Assembly: GCA_965216425.1 (NCBI GenBank)
Contig: CBDCFV010000005.1
Span: forward strand, 1,204,815-1,268,814
DNA from: CBDCFV01 sp965216425
Lineage (GTDB): Bacteria > Chloroflexota > Dehalococcoidia > Lucifugimonadales > UBA3495
Direction: 5' to 3'
Length of the DNA stretch: 64,000 nt
Positions within the stretch are counted from its first letter, which is position 1. Each line of letters opens with the position of its first letter. The notes beneath the pieces were generated by a model that saw nothing but the letters and a program-made list of their open reading frames with translations, was not told the origin of the DNA and did no database searches. Shown here one piece after another: positions 49,482 through 58,979 of the stretch. A program made the translations under genes and the position numbers.

Positions 49482-50249
49482 GTGAGATTAGAGAACAAAA
49501 CTGCGTTTATAACCGGCGCCAGCCGCAATATTGGCAGTGAAGTAGCGTTGACCTTCGCCCGGGAAGGGGCCAACCTGGTGCTGAACACCAAGTCCAGCCG
49601 GCAGGAACTGGAGGAAGTCGCGGCCCAATGCCGCGAACTGGGCGCTCGGACTCACATTGTAATGGGCGATGTTTCCGACTCGAGCCGGGTATCCGAAATG
49701 GTCGAGGAAGGAATCCAAGAATTGGGCAAGATCGACGTGCTGGTCAACAACGTCGCGATTCGGCCCCACCGGCCTATTCTCGAAATCACTGATGAGGAGT
49801 GGCGCCAGGTATTGGGAGTCAATCTGGACTCCGCCTTCTACCTGTGCCGTGCTGTCCTGCCCGGGATGATAGAGCGCAGGTCTGGAAGCATCGTCGCCTT
49901 GGGCGGGCAGGCCGCCATCACCGGCCGCCCCGGCACCGCGTTGGTCACCACTGCCAAAACCGGTCTGCTGGGGCTGATTCGCGCCATTGCCGCCGAGGTC
50001 GCTCCCTACAACGTCCGCGCCAACATGGTGAACCCCGGTTCGACGGACACGGAACGCCTATCGCCGGAGTGGTACCCGGAGTTTCAGGGCGGCAACCGGG
50101 GATCGGACGAACACCTGAAGGAGATTCCCATGCACCGGCAGGCAACGGTTGAGGACATCGCCAATGCCTGCCTGTTCTTCGCTTCGGACGAGTCGGCTTA
50201 CATCACCGGAGACCGGCTGAACGTAGTGGGCGGGCGCTACATCGTGTAA
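49482..50249 (+). CDS. Short-chain dehydrogenase/reductase-like protein lacking the catalytic Ser and Tyr
   Basis: A 255-residue SDR fold. The NAD(P)-binding motif TGASRNIGSEVAL (residue 10), DVLVNNVAIRPHRP (about 83) and the C-terminal CLFFASDESAYITGDRLNVVGG are typical. The active site is not: the Ser position in GSIVALGGQAAITG is Gly, and the YxxxK motif reads VTTAK, with Val for Tyr while Lys stays. It may bind the nucleotide and substrate without classical SDR catalysis. GTG start with GGGGGAG upstream. Confidence 0.85.
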   Translation: MRLENKTAFITGASRNIGSEVALTFAREGANLVLNTKSSRQELEEVAAQCRELGARTHIVMGDVSDSSRVSEMVEEGIQELGKIDVLVNNVAIRPHRPILEITDEEWRQVLGVNLDSAFYLCRAVLPGMIERRSGSIVALGGQAAITGRPGTALVTTAKTGLLGLIRAIAAEVAPYNVRANMVNPGSTDTERLSPEWYPEFQGGNRGSDEHLKEIPMHRQATVEDIANACLFFASDESAYITGDRLNVVGGRYIV

Positions 50250-50265
50250 CGCCGCGAATCAGCTC

Positions 50266-51273
50266 TTACGCCGCCGCGTCCACCGCGCTCCAGACCAATC
50301 CGGCGGCCCCCAGCATCCCGGCGGTGTCTTCCAAGCGGCTGGCTACAAGGCTGAACTCTTTATGCAGCCCGCTCATGGCCCCGTCCAGCATCTGGTCCTT
50401 GATGAGCGGTATCAACCCCAACTCGTTCAATCCGACCGTCACACCCCCGCCCAGGACCACCAGGTCCGGGTTGTAAAGGTGCAGAACGTTGGTGAGGCCT
50501 ACGCCCAGGGCGTAGACGACCCGGTCCACGATGCCGAGAGCCAGGGCGTCGCCGTTGCCCGCGGCTTGGAACACCAATTCCGAGGTAATGGAATCGGGTG
50601 CAAGCCTCGACAAAGTGGAAGACCGCTCATCGTCCTGGGCTACCCTTTCCCGCGCAATCCGGGCTACCGCTGTGCCCGACGCCAATGCTTCCAAGCAGCC
50701 CCGGTTGCCGCACTGGCACTTGGGGGCATCATCCCCTATGTCGATTCTCATGTGACCGACTTCGGCGGCCAGACCGTTTCTGCCAAGGAACACCCGCCCA
50801 CGGTCTATCACTCCGGAGCCAATGCCGGTGCTGACGGTAACGTAGACCAATGTACGGGACGGTTCCCCCGCCTCTCTCGCGTCCTGTCCGGCTCCGTAAT
50901 CGAAGTGGCCCAACGCGGCAAGGTCGGCGTCATTCCCCACCCATACGGGATAACCCAGGCTGGTTTCCCACAGGGTCTTCAAAGAGACGCCGTCCAGCAT
51001 CGGTAGGTTGGGGGGCTGGTACAGAGTCCCGGTCTCTCCATCCACGGGACCGGCGATGGCCAAGCCCACACCCATCGGGGGATTCGGCCCGCACCACCCT
51101 ATGGCTTCTCTCAACAACCCTTCAGCCGTCCCCAGTAGTTCATCTTTGTTCCGGCTGGCTGCGTTGCCCACTCTGGACTGCCAGAGGATAGCTCCCTGCC
51201 GGTCCACGACGGCGACGCGAGTCCAAGTACCGCCCCAGTCCATGGCCACCACCATTTGGGGAGATTGCGTCAT
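50266..51273 (-). CDS. ROK-family sugar kinase (glucokinase-like)
   Basis: A 335-residue ROK protein. The phosphate-binding motif is VVAMDWGGTWTRVAVVD at the N-terminus, the sugar/catalytic block is WVGNDADLAALGHFDYGAG (about residue 115), and the ROK zinc motif is CQCGNRGCLEALASG (about 185). There is no helix-turn-helix domain, so it is a kinase rather than a ROK repressor. Start ATG 51273 with AGGAAG directly upstream; the frame is open to 51327. Convergent with the SDR gene. Confidence 0.87.
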   Translation of the reverse strand: MTQSPQMVVAMDWGGTWTRVAVVDRQGAILWQSRVGNAASRNKDELLGTAEGLLREAIGWCGPNPPMGVGLAIAGPVDGETGTLYQPPNLPMLDGVSLKTLWETSLGYPVWVGNDADLAALGHFDYGAGQDAREAGEPSRTLVYVTVSTGIGSGVIDRGRVFLGRNGLAAEVGHMRIDIGDDAPKCQCGNRGCLEALASGTAVARIARERVAQDDERSSTLSRLAPDSITSELVFQAAGNGDALALGIVDRVVYALGVGLTNVLHLYNPDLVVLGGGVTVGLNELGLIPLIKDQMLDGAMSGLHKEFSLVASRLEDTAGMLGAAGLVWSAVDAAA

Positions 51274-51841
51274 CTTCCTGATTCCTTTGCCCTGGCTTGG
51301 TTGGGATCTATCATAGCTAGCTGGCAAGCTCCCTTTGGAAGAAACTATCCAACCACCACCGCATCCAAATCCACAGGCTGGGATAGCGGATTGAGTTGGC
51401 TCAACTCCAACCGCAAAGCGTATTAGAACGTTTTACTGTGGGCGTATTCTGTGTGCGAAAACTAAGGTCCACCCTGACAAACCAGGTATGAGAACCTCAA
51501 GACTGGTCCAGTATCAAAATGTTTCTGCTACTGAGGATCAAGATCTCGCTGGGCGATGCGGTGCCAGTGTATGGCGCCGGAAGCAATCTGGGCTTCTGCG
51601 GCGCGGTCATTCCTTATGCTGGCGATGGCGGCGTGAGCGGCGTAACCGGTAAATCTTGTCAGGAACCCTGCATTTCGTTGGGCCCGGTCGGTGTCGCGGT
51701 GGTCGGCGGTGAAGGATGCTTCCACTGCGATGTAATGGATTTCGGATTCGTTCACTACCTCGATTATAAGGTCAGCGTTGCGGAAGCGCTCCAGATCGTT
51801 CGAAGGAATATCGTCGCCTCTTGCCCTTTGCGCCATCAACG

Positions 51842-52928
51842 CTAGTGTCCTGTATCTAAAGTGCGTCGGCAAAAGCGGGCCACGCTGGCCAGGATTTGGT
51901 CAGCGGTCTTGGTCCAGACAAAGGGCTTGGGGTCTTCGTTGGTGACGTCCAGGTAACGGTAGATGGCAGCCTCCAGTTCACCGCTGCTCTGATGCACTCC
52001 ACGGCGCAACTGCTTTTCGGTGAGCAGCCCAAACCAGCGCTCCACCGTTCAGCCAGGAGGCGCTGGTGGGCGTGAAGTGGATATGGAAGCGGGGCCGTTT
52101 GGCGAACCAGTTCCGGATCAGCGCCGTCTTGTGGGTGGCGTAGTTGTCCGCAATCAGGTGCACGTCCAACCCGGCGGGCACCTCGGACTCGATGGCATCG
52201 AGGAACTTGCGGAACTCCACGGCCCGGTGGCGGCGGTGGCACTGGCCAATCACCTTGCCGGTCCTGGCGTCCAAAGCGGCGAAGAGGGACGTGGTGCCGT
52301 GGCGCACGTAATCATGGGTGCGCCGCTCCACCTGGCCCGGGCGCAGGGGCAACAGCGGCCTGGTGCGGTCCAGGGCCTGAATCTGGGACTTCTCGTCCAC
52401 GCACAAGACCAACGCCCGGTCCGGTGGATCAAGGTAGAGGCCCACAATGTCCCGCACCTTTTCGATGAAGAAGGGGTCCGCCGACAGCTTGAAGGTTTCG
52501 GTGCGGTGAGGTTGCAGTGCGAAGGCGCGCCAGATGCGGCTGACCGTGGTGTGGCTCAGACCGGAACGCTGGGCCATGGACCGGGTGCTCCAGTGCGTGG
52601 CGTCCTTGGGTGTGGACTCCAGCGTCAGCGTAATCACCCGTTCCACGTCTTCATCAGTAACCGCTCGCGGTCGGCCGCTGCGGGGCTCGTCCGACAGGCC
52701 GTCCAATCGCCGTTCCAAGAACCGGGAACGCCACTTCCCCACCGTTTCGTCGGACACCTCCAAGTCGGCAGCCACTGCGATGTTGCTGCGGCCTTCGGCG
52801 CAGGCCAGAATCATTCTGGCCCGCAGCGCCAGGCCCTGCGTCGTCTTGGGGCGACGAACCCACCGTTCCAGCGTTTCCCTTTCGGTGTCGTCCAATATCA
52901 GCGGCGGCATTGGCCTTCCGATCGCCAT
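51842..52928 (-). pseudogene. IS630 transposase, frameshifted
   Basis: Starts at ATG 52928 with AGGAGAGGG seven bases upstream. It contains an N-terminal helix-turn-helix (NIAVAADLEVSDETVGKWRS) and the DDE core: LCVDEKSQIQALDRTRPLLP (first Asp), LIADNYATHKT (second Asp), FTPTSASWLN. Directly after SWLN two bases are missing; the natural continuation VERWFGLLTEKQLRRG (third catalytic residue, Glu) and the C-terminus are in the other frame, ending at 51842. The copy is probably inactive. Confidence 0.82.
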
Positions 52929-53010
52929 GATCATCCCTCTCCTGAGTCGGTGATCGAAAGAATACCTCATTGCGAACACTATTACTACTAACTTCAGTTA
53001 CACCACACTA
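51843..53010. mobile_element. IS630-family insertion sequence
   Basis: A 1168-bp element flanked by TA, the IS630 target. Imperfect inverted ends are TAGTGTCCTGTATCTAAAGT at the left and, read inward from the right, TAGTGTGGTGTAACTGAAGT. It contains one frameshifted transposase gene on the minus strand. Confidence 0.85.
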
Positions 53011-53433
53011 GTTCCAACCGGGATAACGTCCGGGTGTATTGGAGGCCCATATCCAAGGCGATGACGGCGGCGTAGTCAACGGCTACTGCCAGGGCATGCC
53101 AGCCTTTCATATGGGCCAAGTCGTTAATAATCGTGTCCAAGCGGCGGTCAATGCTGGTGAGTAGCTCATCAGTCCTTGCGTTAAGTTCAGGCTGACCCAC
53201 GTTGAATTGTTCCTGGTTGACGCGGGTTATCGGTAAGGGCTCGCAGGAAATCTTCCTGGCTGTTGATGGTCGTCATGGGTATATTCCTACCCTGTATTGT
53301 AGGGGCTGGCGATGAGTGTCCGCAATCCGGCCGTTATATTCGCTCAAGGGAAACGGGTTATATTCACAACCGTTCGTGATGGTCTTGTCAAAACGCAAAT
53401 TGGGCGACTCAGACCAATTCTTGAGACAATTCC

Positions 53434-54006
53434 TTATTTGGCAGGAAGCCCAACCTTCAATAAGTCATCCAATGCTTCCCGCAGGCCGGACGCGCTCATT
53501 GGCCCAACGAACTTCTTCACGATGAAACCCTGCTGGTCGATGAAGAATTTCTCCGGTAGACCCCTAACTCCGTAATCGATGGCAATCGCCCCTTCCTCGT
53601 CAATGCCGTTGGGGTAAGGGACTTCGTATTTCGCGAGATGTTCCTGCACACCCAATGGCAGGTCCCAGATGGCCACTCCAACGAACTCGACGGGGCGGTC
53701 CCGGTACTCCTTGTACACGTCCGTCAATACGGGGGCTTCATGGCGGCAGGGCGGGCACCAGGACGACCAGAAGTCCACCATCACCACCTTGCCCCGAAGT
53801 TCCGACAAGGCCACCACTCCGCCGTCATGCAATTCCAACGAAAACTCCGTCGCCAGCTCAGGCGCAACCTTCACTTGCCCGAACTCCGCATTGACACCGA
53901 AGCTGCCCGCACTCCCGCCGCTCTGGGCAGACGCCCACGCAAGCAGACCAAACAAGGCCAGCAGCGGGACGGCCGATGCAAGCAGAATCCAACCCCGCTT
54001 GCTCAC
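53434..54006 (-). CDS. TlpA/ResA/CcmG-like thiol-disulfide oxidoreductase
   Basis: A 190-residue protein anchored by an N-terminal membrane segment (WILLASAVPLLALFGLLAWA) with an extracytoplasmic thioredoxin fold. The active site is DFWSSWCPPCRHEAPVL (about residue 85) and the cis-Pro region is VRGLPEKFFIDQQGFI. As the last gene of a cytochrome c maturation cluster it probably keeps apocytochrome cysteines reduced, the CcmG/ResA role. GTG start overlapping the preceding stop by GTGA. Confidence 0.88.
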   Translation of the reverse strand: MSKRGWILLASAVPLLALFGLLAWASAQSGGSAGSFGVNAEFGQVKVAPELATEFSLELHDGGVVALSELRGKVVMVDFWSSWCPPCRHEAPVLTDVYKEYRDRPVEFVGVAIWDLPLGVQEHLAKYEVPYPNGIDEEGAIAIDYGVRGLPEKFFIDQQGFIVKKFVGPMSASGLREALDDLLKVGLPAK

Positions 54007-55247
54007 GGGGTCCCGTCCCCTTGACGCTCCGGAGGTTGCGTCCGGCCTTCCAGTACCTGGGCCTTGAGGCGCTGGCGTTTGCTACGGTACTCATCCTCCG
54101 AATAGCCGCCTTTTTCAAATTGGTCATCCAAATCGGCGATTTCCCGGATGAGAGAGGCCCTGTCGAATGGGGTCACTTCAGGCAGCGATGAATTGCCTTC
54201 TAACGTGGGGCCACGACTCCAACGGACTCTTAGTAATCCAAGAATCAACAGCGAGGACAACGACGCACCCAGGAGGCCAGGCAAAATCACCTGCCACGTC
54301 TCAGAGGTGGTCAACGATCTTCCTACGCGCCCCAACAGTCCCGGTTGCGGCAGGCCGGTAACTTCCATCATCAGCCCCTGCCCCGGACCGATTCCCTGCG
54401 CTTCCCACACTTGGTACTTGGTGTCTTGAATACTTATCGGGGTTGCCAACTCCAATGGCTTCACCAGGACGGAGGTCAGGTCCTCCGGCACCAGCGCTTG
54501 GTATATGTCCGCTCCTTGGTGCAAGCCCTGCCGGTAGGCAAATGTGCTGCCTTCGTAAGTGAAAAAGTAGGAAAACTCGACACTGTGCTCGCCCGGCGGG
54601 ACCGGCGACGTTACGGCAAACCCGGTGCCAACCGGGATAACGTCCTTTCCCTGTAAGTCGGACTGCACGTTCAGGTCGTAGGACTGTGGCGGCAGGGAAA
54701 ACCGGAGAAAGCTCATCTGGGCAGGATTATTCAGATTCGGCGTCAGGGTGCGGTCACTCCGGTTGGCCAGCCGCACGAACTCGACCACCGCGACCGTTCG
54801 CTGCGTCTTGTCCACCTCGGCTATCACCTGCACGTGCTTTGTGACCTCAATCACCGACACGTCCTCGGTAGGCTCGTACACCGTAAGCCGCAGTTCTCCA
54901 TCCAAGTCTCCTGCGCCCCGTACTGTCCTGTACAGTGCGCCGCGGTAGTCGGCGCTGAATATGTATTGGCCATTGTCGACCCCAGGTAGACCATCGACGA
55001 TGAATCTCCCCTCGTCATCGCTCACCGCGTCCAAGGCGGTTATCAACCCGCCTTCGCTGTCCGTAACCAGCGCCAGAACCGGCACTTCGGCTGGAGCAGG
55101 CGCTCCAAGGGTGCCGTTGACTAGCTGCCCAGTGACCGTTACAACGTTCGCCGGCGATTGAGCATAGGCTGCAGGCAGTCCGGCAGCAAGAACGCTTCCC
55201 AAAAGCGCAAAGGCAACCATCGTTATCCAGTGCTTCAAGGCCGTCAC
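54003..55247 (-). CDS. Secreted/membrane-anchored protein of the cytochrome maturation cluster, unknown function
   Basis: A 414-residue protein with a cleavable-looking signal peptide (MVAFALLGSVLAAGLPAAYAQ), a carboxypeptidase-regulatory-like beta domain (about 35-130) and further beta-rich sequence. It has one C-terminal membrane helix (ILPGLLGASLSSLLILGLL) and a cytoplasmic tail with a short SHOCT-like helix (DLDDQFEKGGYSEDEYRSKR). The GTG start at 55247 overlaps the preceding stop (GTGA), which decides it over the longer frame. Position suggests a role in cytochrome or ACIII assembly, but no activity can be read from it. Confidence 0.72.
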   Translation of the reverse strand: MTALKHWITMVAFALLGSVLAAGLPAAYAQSPANVVTVTGQLVNGTLGAPAPAEVPVLALVTDSEGGLITALDAVSDDEGRFIVDGLPGVDNGQYIFSADYRGALYRTVRGAGDLDGELRLTVYEPTEDVSVIEVTKHVQVIAEVDKTQRTVAVVEFVRLANRSDRTLTPNLNNPAQMSFLRFSLPPQSYDLNVQSDLQGKDVIPVGTGFAVTSPVPPGEHSVEFSYFFTYEGSTFAYRQGLHQGADIYQALVPEDLTSVLVKPLELATPISIQDTKYQVWEAQGIGPGQGLMMEVTGLPQPGLLGRVGRSLTTSETWQVILPGLLGASLSSLLILGLLRVRWSRGPTLEGNSSLPEVTPFDRASLIREIADLDDQFEKGGYSEDEYRSKRQRLKAQVLEGRTQPPERQGDGTP

Positions 55248-55702
55248 CAATCGCCGCCAATTGCCGAATTCGCCTCCGCGGCGGACGGTCCGGCCCCGCA
55301 GGCGGCGCATGTTCCGGCGTCGCCTTGAAGAGGCGCTCCACACGCGGGACACATCCGGTCCGCGCCATCCCCGCGAACACCCAACCGGGCCATCAGGACC
55401 TCTTGCTCCAATTCGAGGTTGGCGTCCTGCGTTTGCGATTCCATTTGGTCCCTGAGTTTGGCGGCGGCCTGCATCCGGTAAGCCTGCAACTCCTCCCGGT
55501 ACTGTTTCTCCGGCACGTTGCCCAATTGGAACTCCAATTGGAGTGTGCGGATGGCGTCGAGGACATCCTCAACTTCGTCTATAATCGGGACCGGGCCTTG
55601 TTGGTTTTCATTGGCTTCGGGTTGGAAACGGTCTCTCAGGAAAGGGTACAGAAGTACGCCAATGCTTAACACCACCAGCGCGGCTGCCAACAGAAGGATC
55701 AT
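55244..55702 (-). CDS. CcmI-like membrane protein with zinc ribbon
   Basis: A 152-residue protein: N-terminal membrane helix (ILLLAAALVVLSIGVLLYPF), a charged helical region (DVLDAIRTLQLEFQLGNVPE, EKQYREELQAYRMQAA), and a C-terminal zinc ribbon (CPACGAPLQGDAGTCAACG). The helical part resembles the CcmI/CycH N-terminal module. Start ATG 55702 comes just before the membrane helix; the frame stays open to 55837 into ccmF but adds unlikely sequence. It sits directly behind ccmF. Confidence 0.72.
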   Translation of the reverse strand: MILLLAAALVVLSIGVLLYPFLRDRFQPEANENQQGPVPIIDEVEDVLDAIRTLQLEFQLGNVPEKQYREELQAYRMQAAAKLRDQMESQTQDANLELEQEVLMARLGVRGDGADRMCPACGAPLQGDAGTCAACGAGPSAAEANSAIGGDW

Positions 55703-55733
55703 GCGGTCAGCTAATCTCCGGGGACGACGCCCC

Positions 55734-57743
55734 TCATGCCTCGCTGTAGCTGCCCGCTTGCCCGGCGGGCGGACGTACGGGCATTGCAACCGCGGCTCGG
55801 ACGGGTCCCCGGGCGGGCTGTGGCCACAAGGCCACAATTGTACCCAAAATAAGCACCGGGCCGGCTACCCACATCCACCAGATCAAGGGGTTAACCAAAA
55901 TGCGAAATCCAACGCTGCCATCCGCCATATTCTCGCTGGGCGCTACAAACAGGTCCTCCACGGGCGTAGACCGGATGGAGGCCCTGGTTGAAGCCATGTT
56001 GAACGCAGGATAGAAGTCGCGTTTCGGGTACAACGTGTGCTGCAACTCCCCGTCCCGGCGTACTTCCACCGTGGACAGATATTCTGTGCGGTTCCCCTTG
56101 AATTCCTCAACCGTGCCCAAGTACCTGAGCTCGTAATCGTTCACCACGGCGGTTTCACCGGGCGCCAAGACCACGTCCTTCTGTTCATTGAAGAAAGAAG
56201 TTCCTATGACCCCCAAGGCCACCATCACAACTGCCAAGTGGACAATGTATCCGCCGTACCGCGGCCGGTTAGCCAGTATCAGCTTGACGAATGCGACCGG
56301 ATAGACTTCCCCGGCGGAACGGTGGCGTGAGCGGGCGCCCCGGAACCATTCGGCAACAATCCCCGTGGCCACCAACCCTCCCAAACCGAACCCGATCAGG
56401 GCGTAGGGCTGCCTGATTCCCAAGGCCAGCAATACCGCCGCCAGCGTCAAGCCCACGGCCGCCGGTATCAACAGCGCCCTCACCAACGCCGTGGCATTGG
56501 CCCTGCGCCACGGCAATAGCGGGCCGACCCCCATCAGGAACAACAAGGCGAGGAACAGCGGCCCGTTTACTTGGTCGTAAAATGGCCGGGCAATGGTTAT
56601 CTCTTCTCCGGTGGTCAACCGCGGAATGAGTGGATAGACGGTGCCCCACAGCGTAACAAAGGCGATGCCCAGAAGGAGCAGGTTGTTGGCCAGAAACGCC
56701 GCCTCTCTCGAGAGCATGGAGTCCAGGTTCCTTGCGCTTTTAAGCAGGGGGTATCGCCAGAAAAACACCGCGAATGGCACCAGCACGCCCACGGCCAGGA
56801 ACAGCAGGAACACCCAACCCAGCGTGGAAGCGCCGAAGGAGTGGACCGACGGTACCGGACCGCCGCGGTTGACGAACATGCCGTAAAGGGCCAAGCCGAA
56901 CGCAACGTTGATGAGAACGATGTTCCACATACGGAACATGCCCCGCCGCTTTTGCACCATGATCGAGTGAATGAAAGCCGTCAGTCCAAGCCAGGGCATC
57001 AGGGCAGCGTTCTCGACAGGGTCCCAGAACCAGAACCCGCCCCACCCAAGGATCGTATAGGCCCACCAGGAACCCAACAACAGACCGCAGGCCAGCAACG
57101 CCCAGGAGACTATGCCCCAAACCCGGCCCGCGTCCACCCATTCGTCTCTCGATTGGCCTCCAATCAACGACCCCATGGCAAAGGCGAACGGAATGCTGGC
57201 CGCAATCAGCCCGGCCATCAACGCCGGGGGATGAATGAACATGCCGAAGTGGGTAAGCAATGGGTTTATGCCTTCGCCGTCCAGCGGAATGAAGGGTAGC
57301 TTATCGAAGGGGTTGGCCATGAAACCCATCACGGCGATGAAAAATGTCATTACCAGCATCAATACGCCGGTGGTGTACGGCAACGTGTCCCGAACGTTGT
57401 GCGGTGCCCTCCATACCGCCAACGCAGCCATGGCCCCCAACGCCATGGCAATGTACAACAGCGACCCCTCGTTGCCGGCGTAGAACGCGACCCACGTTAA
57501 GTGGGGTTCCATCGCCAAGTCACTATGGAGCGCGACGTAAGCCACCTCGAAGTCCCGGCTGACAAACAGCGCCATCAGACTCAAGGTCGCGACTAGCAGC
57601 ACCAAGGCAACCAGGTATACCGCTCGTCTTGCGCTGACCACTAACTCTGGAGCGCCCCGTACCTTGCCCAGGAAGGAGCCTACGGCAGAGTAAGACGCCA
57701 AGGCCAAGGCAATCCACAACGAAGCCGCTCCCAACTCGGCCAT
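55734..57743 (-). CDS. ccmF: Cytochrome c-type biogenesis heme lyase CcmF
   Basis: A 669-residue polytopic membrane protein with about 14 helices. The heme-handling Trp-rich signature is WGGFWFWDPVENAALMPWL (about residue 232). Conserved surroundings are GSLLYIAMALGAMAALAVWR and FGMFIHPPALMAGLIAASIP, with a periplasmic His. Attaches heme to apocytochrome c in the system I (Ccm) pathway together with CcmH. Upstream of the CcmI-like gene and downstream of ccmH on the same strand. It probably matures the cytochromes of the adjacent ACIII. Confidence 0.94.
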   Translation of the reverse strand: MAELGAASLWIALALASYSAVGSFLGKVRGAPELVVSARRAVYLVALVLLVATLSLMALFVSRDFEVAYVALHSDLAMEPHLTWVAFYAGNEGSLLYIAMALGAMAALAVWRAPHNVRDTLPYTTGVLMLVMTFFIAVMGFMANPFDKLPFIPLDGEGINPLLTHFGMFIHPPALMAGLIAASIPFAFAMGSLIGGQSRDEWVDAGRVWGIVSWALLACGLLLGSWWAYTILGWGGFWFWDPVENAALMPWLGLTAFIHSIMVQKRRGMFRMWNIVLINVAFGLALYGMFVNRGGPVPSVHSFGASTLGWVFLLFLAVGVLVPFAVFFWRYPLLKSARNLDSMLSREAAFLANNLLLLGIAFVTLWGTVYPLIPRLTTGEEITIARPFYDQVNGPLFLALLFLMGVGPLLPWRRANATALVRALLIPAAVGLTLAAVLLALGIRQPYALIGFGLGGLVATGIVAEWFRGARSRHRSAGEVYPVAFVKLILANRPRYGGYIVHLAVVMVALGVIGTSFFNEQKDVVLAPGETAVVNDYELRYLGTVEEFKGNRTEYLSTVEVRRDGELQHTLYPKRDFYPAFNMASTRASIRSTPVEDLFVAPSENMADGSVGFRILVNPLIWWMWVAGPVLILGTIVALWPQPARGPVRAAVAMPVRPPAGQAGSYSEA

Positions 57744-57772
57744 AACTTACTCTTTACCTTCTTTACATTCCA

Positions 57773-58333
57773 TTAGCCGCTCGTCTCCTGGTCGACTATC
57801 GCCAAGTATTCTTCCAAGCCCTCTTCCGCTGGTAGTTCCTCTCCGGTCGCCGCGTCCCTGCCATGCGGCCAGCTAGGGCGTTTGACCATTGATCTGATTA
57901 CCAGCAGACCTCCCGCGATCACTGCAAAAACGGCTACAACGGGGACAATCCAAGCCAGGAGGTTCAAGCCGGACTTGGGCGGAGCGGCCAGCACTTGGGG
58001 GCCATAACGTTCGGCGAAGAAGTCCAATATCTCGTCTTGAGAGCTGCCTTGCGCCAGCATCTCTCGTACTACCCGGCGCATCTGCTTGGAATACTCCACC
58101 TGCGCTTGGTCTATAGTCTCGGCGGGGCAGACCGGGCACATGAGCATCCGGTCTATCCTCTGGGCCTCCTTCTCATCGTATGGAAGGACCTCTCCCGGAG
58201 ACGACGTTGATACCGGTTGCTGGGCATGAGCCGGAGCGATCTGCAATGCCCCTGCTGGCCGCATGGCAAGGGTTACCAAGAGCATGATCAAGAGAACTGC
58301 CGGGGGAAAAACAACCGATAGCGGAAAACGCAT
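57773..58333 (-). CDS. ccmH: Cytochrome c-type biogenesis protein CcmH
   Basis: A 186-residue protein: N-terminal signal/membrane helix, the redox motif IDRMLMCPVCPAETIDQAQ (about residue 62) in the place of the family LRCxxCQ, and a helix bundle (DEILDFFAERYGPQVLAAPP). A C-terminal membrane helix (LLAWIVPVVAVFAVIAGGLL) follows. It reduces or holds apocytochrome before heme attachment by CcmF. The start is ATG 58333 because it gives a proper signal peptide; the frame is open to 58687 in non-coding sequence. Confidence 0.9.
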   Translation of the reverse strand: MRFPLSVVFPPAVLLIMLLVTLAMRPAGALQIAPAHAQQPVSTSSPGEVLPYDEKEAQRIDRMLMCPVCPAETIDQAQVEYSKQMRRVVREMLAQGSSQDEILDFFAERYGPQVLAAPPKSGLNLLAWIVPVVAVFAVIAGGLLVIRSMVKRPSWPHGRDAATGEELPAEEGLEEYLAIVDQETSG

Positions 58334-58452
58334 ATACCGGCCTGATGTACTGAGGATACTCGGCCACGGGATTAAATTCTTCTGACGAGAATGTCTGGCG
58401 ATGCCTGGAAACCGCAAGTGTAGAGGCCCCATGGGGAGGCCGGGCACAACCG

Positions 58453-58965
58453 TTACTCCAATGTCATCACGTAATTGGCGATCATCTCTATTTCCTCGGT
58501 CGTCAACAACTTGCTGAAGCTGGGCATAACCGTAATACCGCTGACCATCATTCCCTGAATACCCTGAAATCCCATGGCCGTTACCACTTGAGAAGTCAGG
58601 TCCGCGGTGACGGCCGGCTCGTACCCGTACTGCTCCATCATCAAATTCAACACCGGTCCGTCGCCCTTGCCCGACGCACCGTGGCACAAAGAGCAGTTGA
58701 CCGTATACAGGTGCTCGCCGGTGTTGATGGCGGTGGATTTCGGGGCCGGAATCCAGTCAACCGGGACAGCGTTTTCTACGCCCGCCAACCGGGGCGGCTC
58801 GCCGGACTTGTAAGACTGGCTGTAGTGCATCTCGTAGAAGATGTCCAAGGGATAGGTCCCTTGCCCACAGCCGATCATGCCGATCGCCAATAACACAATC
58901 ACTGCCGCTAGCCGCGTGGCGGGGGCTACCAGATATTTTTTCGCACCGGAAATGCCTGTTTTCAT
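58453..58965 (-). CDS. actE: Monoheme cytochrome c lipoprotein, ACIII subunit ActE-like
   Basis: A 170-residue lipoprotein (lipobox AIGMIGCGQG, Cys about 33) with one heme-binding CSLCHG (Cys 91, Cys 94, His 95) and probable axial Met in TVMPSFSKLL (about 145). The last helix (EEIEMIANYVMTL) is typical of class I cytochromes c. It follows ActD by 14 bp in the ACIII operon, so it probably passes electrons from the complex to an oxidase or a soluble carrier. Confidence 0.87.
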   Translation of the reverse strand: MKTGISGAKKYLVAPATRLAAVIVLLAIGMIGCGQGTYPLDIFYEMHYSQSYKSGEPPRLAGVENAVPVDWIPAPKSTAINTGEHLYTVNCSLCHGASGKGDGPVLNLMMEQYGYEPAVTADLTSQVVTAMGFQGIQGMMVSGITVMPSFSKLLTTEEIEMIANYVMTLE

Positions 58966-58979
58966 GCTGAGGAGGTTCC

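Larger units (their letters stand above)
51528..53276 (-). pseudogene. Decayed DUF3782-like (PD-(D/E)XK-type) coiled-coil protein interrupted by IS630
   Basis: The N-terminus starts at ATG 53276 (MTTINSQEDFLRALTDNP), then shows a deletion with frameshift. It resumes as LNARTDELLTSIDRRLDTII and DMGLQYTRTLSRLEL up to the IS at 53010. The C-terminal half continues on the other side (51842-51528) as LMAQRARGDDIPSNDLERF, IIEVVNESEIHYIAVEASF and AGFLTRFTGYAAHAAIASIR. Joining across the TA target gives LELALMAQ in frame. Such proteins are common in Chloroflexota and cyanobacteria, with a coiled coil followed by a nuclease-like domain. Confidence 0.75.

Noticed and set aside
52020..52991. 323-residue plus-strand ORF across the IS630 element
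   Set aside because: Antisense to the transposase, which has HTH and DDE motifs.
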